Shown here: one piece after another, positions 33,723-40,106 of the stretch
Layout: the number at the start of each line of letters is the position of its first letter
Position numbering within the stretch: position 1 is the stretch's first letter
NCBI GenBank assembly: GCA_945893365.1
Contig: CAMDED010000062.1
Coordinates: 1-40,106 of the forward strand
Reading direction: 5' to 3'
DNA length: 40,106 nucleotides
From: Candidatus Sulfopaludibacter sp. SbA3
GTDB lineage: Bacteria > Acidobacteriota > Terriglobia > Bryobacterales > Bryobacteraceae
Notes under the pieces: generated by a model
What the model was told of the DNA's origin: nothing
What the model saw: the letters and a program-made list of their open reading frames with translations, nothing else
The model's database searches: none
Made by a program: the position numbers and the translations under genes

Positions 33723-34922
33723 GTGAAGGCGCTCGGCGGGCTGACGGTCCTCGATTTTTCGCACGCGCTGGCAGGGCCGTATTGCACAAAACTGCTCGCC
33801 GACTATGGCGCGGACGTGTACAAAATCGAGCCGCCAACGGGCGATATCGGACGCGGCTGGGCCCCGCCTTTCACCGGAGACGAAGCTTCCTACTTTCTGG
33901 GAATCAACCCGGGCAAGCTCGGAGTCTCGATCGATTTGAAGCATCCCGAAGGCGCAGCCCTGTGTCTTCGCTTGATCGAAAAAGCCGACGTTCTGGTGGA
34001 GAATCTGCGCGTTGGCGCCATGGACCGGCTGGGCTTAGGCTATGCGGCGGCGAGCGCCCGCAATCCCAAGCTGGTCTATTGCTCGATTTCCGGTTACGGC
34101 CAGCAGGGTCCGTCCAAAGACCAACCGGCGATGGACCTGATCCTTCAGGCCTCGAGCGGGCTGATCGGCGTTACCGGATCGGAGGGTGGCGAAGTCGCCC
34201 GCTGCGGGCACTCGGTAGCCGATATCACGGCAGGAATCTTCGCGTTGAGCGGCATCCTGATGGCCTTGCGTGTTCGGGATCGAACGGGCGCGGGCCAGTT
34301 CGTGGACGTTTCGATGCTTGATTCGATGATCTCGGCGATGGCTTCGAACTTCGCTAACTACGCGGGAACGGGCGTGACGCCGGGGCCGCTCGGAACGGCG
34401 TTCGCCTCAATCGTACCCTACCGCACCTTCCCCACCGCGGACCGGGAAATCGCACTGGCCGTGGGAAGCGAAAAACTGTGGACCGGCTTCTGCAAGGCAA
34501 TCGGACGCGTGGAACTCGAAAGGCACCCGGACTACGCCACAAACGCCGTGCGGGTGAAGAACCGCGGCGTGCTCGAACCGATGCTCGCGGAAATCTTCCG
34601 GGGCGCGGCGGCCGCCGAATGGGTGCGCAGGCTAGGCGCGGAGGGAGTGCCCTGCTCGCCTGTGCGCACGCTAAGGGAGGTAACCGGCGATCCTCAGGCG
34701 GCGGTGAGAGGGATGTTCATTCCCGTCGAGCATCCCACGGCCGGAAGCTTCCCGGTTACAGGGCCGCCGGTGAAGCTGTCGGCCACCCCCGGAGCCGTGG
34801 GCCGGCCCGCTCCCCGCCTCGGCGAGCACACGAGAGAGGCGATCTCGACGCTGCTCGGTCTGGAGGATCCGGCGCTCGATCGCCTCGAAGAGCAAGGCGT
34901 AATTTTGCAGGCGAAGCTCTAG
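33723..34922 (+). CDS. CaiB/BaiF family (class III) CoA transferase
   Basis: This 399-residue enzyme moves CoA between acyl acids through an aspartyl-CoA intermediate. It has VLDFSHALAGPYCTKLLADYGADVYKIEPP at the start, NPGKLGVSIDLKHPEG, and the likely catalytic aspartate in QPAMDLILQASSGLIG. Length matches the family (about 400). The start is GTG. No neighbour fixes the substrate, although an enoyl-CoA hydratase lies 4 kb on. It converges on the S24-like gene, with 32 bp between stops. Confidence 0.88.
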   Translation: MKALGGLTVLDFSHALAGPYCTKLLADYGADVYKIEPPTGDIGRGWAPPFTGDEASYFLGINPGKLGVSIDLKHPEGAALCLRLIEKADVLVENLRVGAMDRLGLGYAAASARNPKLVYCSISGYGQQGPSKDQPAMDLILQASSGLIGVTGSEGGEVARCGHSVADITAGIFALSGILMALRVRDRTGAGQFVDVSMLDSMISAMASNFANYAGTGVTPGPLGTAFASIVPYRTFPTADREIALAVGSEKLWTGFCKAIGRVELERHPDYATNAVRVKNRGVLEPMLAEIFRGAAAAEWVRRLGAEGVPCSPVRTLREVTGDPQAAVRGMFIPVEHPTAGSFPVTGPPVKLSATPGAVGRPAPRLGEHTREAISTLLGLEDPALDRLEEQGVILQAKL

Positions 34923-34954
34923 GCTCCCCCCTTCAATCTAAGGCTCACGACCCT

Positions 34955-35812
34955 TCAATCTTCCGTGCCGAGGATGCCGGTAAACTCCGCGATAACCCGG
35001 AACCGCCCGTCTTCCTCCACGTCTATCGGCTGGAACTCGGGATTAAGCGGGAGGAGCCGGATGCTTCTGTGCTGCCACGTGCCGTCGTCGAATCGCTCCT
35101 TTACGCTCGAGTATTTCTTTACGGTGTAGCGAGCGATGGGATCGACGGCATCGAACAGCTCGACCATCAGGATCTTGCCCATCCGTGACCCAACCACGCC
35201 AAAGCGGAAAACGGCGAGCGATCCGTCGGGAATCTTCGGTTCCATCGAGCGCCCCTCGATCCTCGCGATGAACTTTCGCGGGTCCGGACGTAAGGACTCC
35301 GGGATCAGGAGCCATTCGGCCGCCGCTTCGGAGATTTCCACCTGTCTGTCCAAGTACCCGGCCGCGACCGGCAGGGAGAGCAGGGGCAGGCTGTTCTTGT
35401 AAGGGATCGCAGCCGGTTTGCGTTCGACGTGTTCGACGAACAGCCGGTCGAGCGTTCTGTCGAAATCCCGGACCATCACCGTCCGCCTCTCCGTAAGCTG
35501 CAGCGCGTTTGACAGCGTTTCTTCGAGCCACAGGAGAAATGCCTCCCCATCAATGCCGTCAAGACGCCTCGCGAAGTCGCCGCGCAGCTCGGAAAGCACT
35601 TCGGCGTCCTCCGGGTTCGCGACGTCCGCAAAAGATTCGCGAAGTCTGATATGTAGTTTCCGGCTGGAGGGATCGAGGAGGAGAACGCCGATATTAGCCA
35701 CTGGCCTGCCCGGTAACGCCAGCCTCAGAACGCAATACTCACCGCCGAAAGTTTCCACGGAACGAGCCGCCGTAGGCAAGCTCATCGGCGCGTCACGTGA
35801 GTATGCGAGCAA
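34955..35812 (-). CDS. S24/LexA-like peptidase domain fused to a DUF3037-like N-terminus, no HTH
   Basis: This 285-residue protein ends in a LexA/UmuD-type domain: SLPVAAGYLDRQ, then ARIEGRSMEPKIPDGS with the nucleophile S189, and RYTVKKYSS with the general-base lysine K232 or K233. The usual N-terminal helix-turn-helix is absent. Residues about 20-130 (YCVLRLALPGRPVANIGVLL...) resemble DUF3037, whose role is unknown. It follows the VWFA gene by 9 bp. A start at 35785 is possible. It may be a self-cleaving or signal-peptidase-like sensor; this is inference. Confidence 0.75.
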   Translation of the reverse strand: MLAYSRDAPMSLPTAARSVETFGGEYCVLRLALPGRPVANIGVLLLDPSSRKLHIRLRESFADVANPEDAEVLSELRGDFARRLDGIDGEAFLLWLEETLSNALQLTERRTVMVRDFDRTLDRLFVEHVERKPAAIPYKNSLPLLSLPVAAGYLDRQVEISEAAAEWLLIPESLRPDPRKFIARIEGRSMEPKIPDGSLAVFRFGVVGSRMGKILMVELFDAVDPIARYTVKKYSSVKERFDDGTWQHRSIRLLPLNPEFQPIDVEEDGRFRVIAEFTGILGTED

Positions 35813-35821
35813 ACGAAGCTC

Positions 35822-36835
35822 CTAAGGATTAAAGGGGTAGTAGCCCTTCCTCGCCCGTATCTTGACATTCGGCAAGTCCACCTGCACCCGGATGTTGCGG
35901 AACACTTTGGGATTCTCCGACTGTGCGCCTTCGGCAATGTAGCGCATGATGTACTGCGTCGTGATCTCGCCGGCGATTCCGGCCACCGCTTTGAAGATGC
36001 CGCCCGCGATTTCAGCCGCGTATCCGCCGGTACCCACCTTGTAAACGTAATTCCCTTCGTCCGACGGCGTGGAAAGATAACCCGACACCGAAGAGTAGAG
36101 TTTCTGCAGCGGATACTCGACGCGGCCCCCGGTTTCCTCCGCGAGACGCGTCAAATTCTTCTCGCCTTCGCTGCTGAAACCGTACGCGACCGTGCTCATC
36201 GAGTAGATCGTCACCAGATTGCGCTGGGCGATCTCGAGAACCTCGTCGAGCGTCTTCTTACTGGCGTTATCATGGCCGTCGCCAATCACGATGAGAACGC
36301 GCCGCGGCTCGTACGGCTCCCCCTTCACAAGGTTACGATTGGTGCAGGCGATGTAAATGGCGTCGTACAGCGCGGAGCCGCCGCCCGGTTTCATCTTTTT
36401 GATCTTCTCAACGATCGGCTCCGAGTCGGACGTCGTATTCACGAGCAGCTCGGCGTCGTTACCGTAGGAGATCAGGTAGCCGCTGAATTTCTTGTCTCCC
36501 GGCAGCAGATTCAGGACCAGCTCCGTCGCCGCCTCCTGGTAGGTCTTCCAGTGCAGACGCGTGGCGTTGCTCATGTCGAGCAGGAAACCGACTACCACAG
36601 GCTGGGCGCGATCCCGGGTGAAATACCGCACTTTCTGTTCCTGGCCCTCGTCGAATATGCGAAAGTCTTTGACGTCGAGATCGGAAACAAAACGGCCCTT
36701 CTCGTCGGTGACGGTCACGGGCACGATTACTTCGTTGACCGATATCTGGAAGGGCTTCGGCTGCTCCGTCTGGGACCATGCGGCCGCACCGGAAGCAAGA
36801 GTCGCGAGTAATCCACGGCGCGTCATGGGCAACAT
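35822..36835 (-). CDS. VWFA-related Acidobacterial domain protein, exported
   Basis: This 337-residue protein has a short twin-arginine-like signal (MTRRGLLATLASGAAAW). A small beta domain (VIVPVTVTDEKGRFVSDL DVKDF region, residues about 30-70) precedes a von Willebrand A domain. The metal site reads DMSNATR instead of DxSxS, so it may be weakened. IVIGDGHDN and the ending KIRARKGYYPF are hallmarks of this acidobacterial family. Function is unknown; adhesion or complex assembly in the envelope is typical of VWA domains. A minus-strand TAGAAT lies 10 bp before the ATG. Confidence 0.88.
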   Translation of the reverse strand: MLPMTRRGLLATLASGAAAWSQTEQPKPFQISVNEVIVPVTVTDEKGRFVSDLDVKDFRIFDEGQEQKVRYFTRDRAQPVVVGFLLDMSNATRLHWKTYQEAATELVLNLLPGDKKFSGYLISYGNDAELLVNTTSDSEPIVEKIKKMKPGGGSALYDAIYIACTNRNLVKGEPYEPRRVLIVIGDGHDNASKKTLDEVLEIAQRNLVTIYSMSTVAYGFSSEGEKNLTRLAEETGGRVEYPLQKLYSSVSGYLSTPSDEGNYVYKVGTGGYAAEIAGGIFKAVAGIAGEITTQYIMRYIAEGAQSENPKVFRNIRVQVDLPNVKIRARKGYYPFNP

Positions 36836-36929
36836 GATAGTCTCTATTCTATCCTAACCTGATCGACCCCACCTGAACTTCACGGCCGTTCCGAACGAGC
36901 CGCGCCGTTCCGCCACGGCGGCCGAACTT

Positions 36930-38201
36930 CTACCGGGTGCTTCCGGAACGGAACGGCAGCAGAGACTCGTTGTCGAAGACGACGCCGACGAACGCAAGGC
37001 ACATCTCGTCTTCCGTGCCTTCGCCCCACCGCACGGCCTTCAGCGGATTGTTCGGATTCCGCGGATTGTTTGCGGAGTTGTCGTAGTACGACGTGAGCCA
37101 CACGGTCGAGTTCGCGGGCAATTTCACAGGCTCCGTAAAGGTGTAGAAGCCCTGCCAGTTGAAATCCCAATCCTCGATATTGATCATGGGACGCACGGTT
37201 CCATCGGCGTCCCTCACTTCCACTCTGATCTTGCGGCCAAGCAGGTGCATGTGTGGCGCCACCTGTATGGCCTTTCCGGAGACGAACGGGAAAATGAATT
37301 GCGACGCCTTCACTTCAATGTTGCTCTCCCCGGGCGGCAGCACAAACCTCTCATTTATGAGCGGAATATTGACCAGGCGCTTCTCGACCTTGTCCGCCGC
37401 GCGGTACCATAAGCCGATCCGCGTCTGATCCGGCGCCGTACGCCCGCCGGGATGATAGTGGACTTGCATCACGATACGGCTCTTTCCGGGAAGCACTTGA
37501 CCGATTCCTTCGGGGAGATGCCGCGTGCGCGCGCCCGGGGCCCAGCCGCCCAGCAGGCCGCCGATCGTCAATTCGATCAACGGTCCGCCAAAACAGGTAT
37601 AGCCCGGCTGGCCGTCTACTCCATCCAATTTGGCGGATTCGCCGGTCTGGTCGATGTAGATCAGAACGTGATGCACCTGACGCTTGTCGCCGGGAAGGGC
37701 CTGCGCCGCGCTGATGAACCGGGTCTCGTCGAGACCGGTCGGCAGCACGAAGCAGCGATAGGTATCGGCGACGCGGGGAGGAGTGTACTCGGGCATGGAG
37801 AGAATCAGGTCCGGTTCTCCCAGCTCCCACGGGCTCTCGCTCACGGGAGCGGGTTCGGGCAGGTCGGCGTCGTCGCCTTTGGGGGCGCCGGCTTCCACCC
37901 AGGAAAGGAGCGTCAGGCGGTCTTCCTCGTTGAGACTGAAGTCGTCCCGAAAGGGGGCGGAACCTTCAACGGCCGGCTTCCAGGGCGGCATCTTGCGCTC
38001 GCTAACCACTCGCTTGATATCGGCGGCGTAGCTTGAAGCGTCGTCGAAATTCATGAGCGCGAACGGTGCGATGTCGTTGGGACGGTGGCATTGCTGGCAC
38101 TTCGCCTGAATAATTCTCGAAACCTCTTTTGTGTAGGTTTGGGCCAGTGCCGGATACAACGCCAGAAACAGTAACGCTGAAAGCAGACGAAAGGCCTTCA
38201 T
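36930..38201 (-). CDS. Cytochrome c fused to a copper type II ascorbate-dependent-monooxygenase-like domain
   Basis: This 423-residue exported protein has a signal peptide (cleavage near ALAQ) and one c-type heme site CQQCH (C35, C38, H39). The rest resembles peptidylglycine or dopamine monooxygenases. HHVLIY carries a histidine pair for the first copper. VHYH, the later HMH and the methionine in TEDEMCLAF are candidates for the second copper. A histidine in TRHLPEG may complete the first. Fusion suggests electrons reach copper through the heme. Substrate unknown. A TACAAT box lies 8 bp before the ATG. Confidence 0.82.
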   Translation of the reverse strand: MKAFRLLSALLFLALYPALAQTYTKEVSRIIQAKCQQCHRPNDIAPFALMNFDDASSYAADIKRVVSERKMPPWKPAVEGSAPFRDDFSLNEEDRLTLLSWVEAGAPKGDDADLPEPAPVSESPWELGEPDLILSMPEYTPPRVADTYRCFVLPTGLDETRFISAAQALPGDKRQVHHVLIYIDQTGESAKLDGVDGQPGYTCFGGPLIELTIGGLLGGWAPGARTRHLPEGIGQVLPGKSRIVMQVHYHPGGRTAPDQTRIGLWYRAADKVEKRLVNIPLINERFVLPPGESNIEVKASQFIFPFVSGKAIQVAPHMHLLGRKIRVEVRDADGTVRPMINIEDWDFNWQGFYTFTEPVKLPANSTVWLTSYYDNSANNPRNPNNPLKAVRWGEGTEDEMCLAFVGVVFDNESLLPFRSGSTR

Positions 38202-38209
38202 ATCGGTTT

Positions 38210-38215
38210 ATTGTA
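38210..38215 (-). promoter_or_regulatory. -10 element of the cytochrome/copper monooxygenase gene
   Basis: TACAAT on the minus strand ends eight bases before the ATG at 38201, predicting a start at or next to the initiation codon. A -35 is not clear. Confidence 0.4.
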
Positions 38216-38284
38216 CACCAATTATGGAACGGCAGGGCGTTCCGAAACCCCGGCCCGCGGCGCGCTTCGTGATATTTTAGGGAT

Positions 38285-38818
38285 ATGGCCGAAGCACCCG
38301 ACCTGGGAGTTCCGAAGAACCGCGAAACGCGCAAAAGCCATGGGGCCAGTTGGCTGGTGCGGCCCCTGCTTGTCAGCGCTTTGCTCATCGCGCTTCCGGT
38401 GTACCTGATAGTTCGCTCGATCCGAAACACCGAAAAGCCGAAGGCCGCGGAGCCGGCGGATCTGACCATGGCGCCGATCGATCCGAAGGTGGAGGCGGAG
38501 CGGGAAAAGGCGCGCCGGAAAGAGATGGACCAAGCGCCCGCCGAGAGCGCCAAGCCTCGAGTCGAGATCCTGTCGTCCAGGGCGATCATCGAGCAGGGCG
38601 GGTCCATGAAGATTCTTGGAACGGCGAAGAATAACACGGACCAGAGCTTCGAAGAAATCGAAATCGTTTTCGAGGTCACCAACTCCCAGGGCAAAGTGGT
38701 GGACACGGCGCGAGCCAAGATGAAGAACGTCGCGGCCAAGGCAACCGCGAAGTTTGAAGCCTCCACGTTCGCTCCGTTACCGCGCGGATACCGCGTCGGG
38801 ATCATCCACCTCCGTTAA
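38285..38818 (+). CDS. Membrane-anchored FxLYD-domain protein
   Basis: This 177-residue protein has one hydrophobic helix (about residues 24-42, LVRPLLVSALLIALPVYLIV), so it is anchored in the inner membrane with most of it outside. A charged linker follows (residues 45-90). The C-terminal beta domain reads ILGTAKNNTDQSFEEIEIVF and TNSQGKVVDTARAKM, then FEASTF, matching FxLYD domains. No enzymatic role is expected. TATTTT (38273-38278) and AGGG lie just before the ATG. The next gene follows after 18 bp. Confidence 0.75.
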   Translation: MAEAPDLGVPKNRETRKSHGASWLVRPLLVSALLIALPVYLIVRSIRNTEKPKAAEPADLTMAPIDPKVEAEREKARRKEMDQAPAESAKPRVEILSSRAIIEQGGSMKILGTAKNNTDQSFEEIEIVFEVTNSQGKVVDTARAKMKNVAAKATAKFEASTFAPLPRGYRVGIIHLR

Positions 38819-38836
38819 GGGAATTCGGGAACGCAA

Positions 38837-39595
38837 ATGGAGCATGTTCGTATCGATGACCACGGCGCCGTGCGCGTCGTGACCATGCGGCGCGGCAAGG
38901 CGAACGCGCTCAACGGCGCGATGACCGGCGCGCTGCAATCCGCTATCGGCGAGGCCCGCGGGGACGAGGCTGTTCGCGGGATTGTACTCGCAAGCGGCTG
39001 TCCGCGATTCTTCTCGAGCGGCTTCGACGTGGAGGAAGTCTTCGCCCTCGGCCGGACCGGCATGAAGGATTTCTTTGAGCGGTTCACCGCTCTCTATGAA
39101 TCGATCGCGCTCTGTCCGAAACCCGTGGTCGCGGCGATTTCCGGCTACGCGTTCGCCGGCGGCGCGGTGCTGGCCGTGGCATGCGACTTCCGCGTGATGG
39201 CGGAGGGTCCATGGAGTTTCGCGCTGAATGAAGTCAACCTCGGAACGCTGCTGCCGGACGGCATCATTCGCCTCGTGCTCGGCGCGGTTGGACCCGCCCA
39301 CGCGCGAGCGATTCTGCTGTCCGGAGAGACGATCGCTCCGGCGCGCGCTTTCGAGATCGGACTGGCGAAAGAGTTGACTGGCGCGGAGGCCGCTCTCGAT
39401 CGCTCCGTCGAGATCGCCCGTTCACTTGCCGGTAAGACTCCGTCGGCATTCGCGCAGGTGAAGGGAAGACTGCGGGAGTGCGGCGGATACGCCGGGAGCG
39501 ATCCCGCCGCTATTGAGGCGTTCCTCGATAGCTGGTTTTCGGAGGAAGCGATCGAGCGCCGCGGCGCCCTTCGCGCCTCGATGAATAAGACCTGA
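38837..39595 (+). CDS. Enoyl-CoA hydratase/isomerase family protein
   Basis: This 252-residue crotonase-fold protein has the oxyanion-hole segments FFSSGFDVEE and ISGYAFAGGAVLAVACDFRVM, and NLGTLLPDGIIRLVLGAVG. One of the two usual catalytic glutamates appears in ALNEVNLG; the second position is aspartate or absent, so isomerase or hydrolase activity is also possible. It may act in fatty-acid or branched-chain breakdown. GGGAACG lies just before the ATG. Confidence 0.88.
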   Translation: MEHVRIDDHGAVRVVTMRRGKANALNGAMTGALQSAIGEARGDEAVRGIVLASGCPRFFSSGFDVEEVFALGRTGMKDFFERFTALYESIALCPKPVVAAISGYAFAGGAVLAVACDFRVMAEGPWSFALNEVNLGTLLPDGIIRLVLGAVGPAHARAILLSGETIAPARAFEIGLAKELTGAEAALDRSVEIARSLAGKTPSAFAQVKGRLRECGGYAGSDPAAIEAFLDSWFSEEAIERRGALRASMNKT

Positions 39596-40032
39596 TTTGA
39601 TTGCCCGGCTTCGCGAGTCCCGGACGCGGAGCCTTCGCCTGGCACAAAGCGGCGCGTTTCGCACCGGGGCATGATTCCGCCGAGGTTGCTCCTGCCCTCA
39701 CCCGATGGCGTTAAGACAAGCTCTCGCATCGCGCTCTTTCAAGGTGCATTCCTCCTGCGTAGACGATGCCTGACCGTCAGCACTTCTCCGTATCGGCGAC
39801 TATACGCTCATGTGGTTTCCGTGCGGAAGACTTCGACAGCAGTTTCGGCGGGCTCACGAACCCACCGTTTGGGGCGACGGGTATAAATTGCCCGGCTTGT
39901 ACGGGGCGTCTTAGCGAGCCTGTTTTAGCCGACGAAGCGGGCCGGGTTGTAGTTGGCTATAATACTGGACTCGACGGCCAGGCGATCTCATCCTGGCGAA
40001 CGACAGGCCTGACCGGCAGAGGTGCCCATTCC
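39596..40032 (+). promoter_or_regulatory. Intergenic region with a promoter-like TATAAT at 39958-39963
   Basis: No gene is seen across these 437 bases. TATAAT at 39958-39963 lies about 70 bp before the DUF4062 ATG and is its likely -10; no clear -35 is present at the normal distance. A 12-bp direct repeat (ATTGCCCGGCTT) occurs at 39600 and 39887. Confidence 0.35.
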
Positions 40033-40106
40033 ATGAACGACGTTTCTAGTCCGTCCGATCGGCGTTACCAAATCTTCATTAGCTCTACTTTCGAAGATCT
40101 GAAGGC
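40033..40106 (+). CDS. DUF4062-domain protein, N-terminus only (runs off the window)
   Basis: The first 24 codons read MNDVSSPSDRRYQIFISST, then FEDLK. Y-x-(I/V)-F-I-S-S-T-x-x-D-L-(K/R) is the opening of DUF4062, a domain found at the N-terminus of large NTPase or sensor proteins, many of them near defence genes. The effector part lies beyond the window, so function cannot be given. Confidence 0.8.
   Translation, partial: MNDVSSPSDRRYQIFISSTFEDLK

Noticed and set aside
39600-39898. 12-bp direct repeat ATTGCCCGGCTT flanking part of the intergenic region
   Set aside because: Too short to separate from chance, with no element-like features between the copies.

Overview
This GC-rich window most likely comes from an Acidobacteriota chromosome of the Bryobacterales/Solibacter type. 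The evidence is an Oar-like TonB-dependent receptor with an N-terminal carboxypeptidase-like domain, a VWFA-related lipoprotein-like protein of the kind that is expanded in Acidobacteria, a cytochrome c / copper monooxygenase fusion, and an EgtB that resembles the acidobacterial type. No rRNA, tRNA, CRISPR array or intact insertion sequence was seen. Assignments rest on motif reading only; no database search was run.

Layout. 1-1025: a decayed island with an IS3-type transposase fragment and a frameshifted N-terminus of a type I restriction methylase (HsdM). 1022-6931 (+): a tight six-gene operon with a flavoprotein disulfide reductase, EgtB, EgtD and a three-part ABC importer of the betaine/osmoprotectant type, read here as an ergothioneine synthesis, transport and redox unit. 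6932-7943: an island holding a ~165-bp second copy of the 3' end of ribBA and a small four-helix membrane ORF. 7944-12227 (-): a RibBA homologue with altered active-site motifs behind a TonB-dependent receptor. 12526-16184 (-): an amidase, a small secreted protein and a CusRS-like two-component system.

16410-19717 (-): a four-gene, overlapping cassette encoding a ribbon-helix-helix protein, a ParB/Srx-fold protein, a putative PD-(D/E)xK-like protein and a DNA methyltransferase whose C-terminus is frameshifted. This is the best candidate in the window for an undescribed defence or epigenetic system. 19944-30716: a conserved core with an M48 protease (-), then a class V aminotransferase, PhoH, YbeY, a CorC-like protein, Era, a BON-domain protein, an SMP-30 lactonase-like protein, a NUDIX hydrolase, MutS2 and a VOC protein (+). 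This run is interrupted by REP-like palindromes and a duplicated NUDIX 3' end.

30713-40106: an orphan protein, a 48-residue membrane peptide with a perfect Shine-Dalgarno sequence, Pta, a CaiB-type CoA transferase, an S24 peptidase-fold protein without an HTH, a VWFA protein, the cytochrome/copper monooxygenase, an FxLYD protein, an enoyl-CoA hydratase, and the first 24 codons of a DUF4062 protein at the edge. A recurring feature is a -10-like hexamer only 5-11 nt before the start codon, which suggests leaderless or near-leaderless transcripts.
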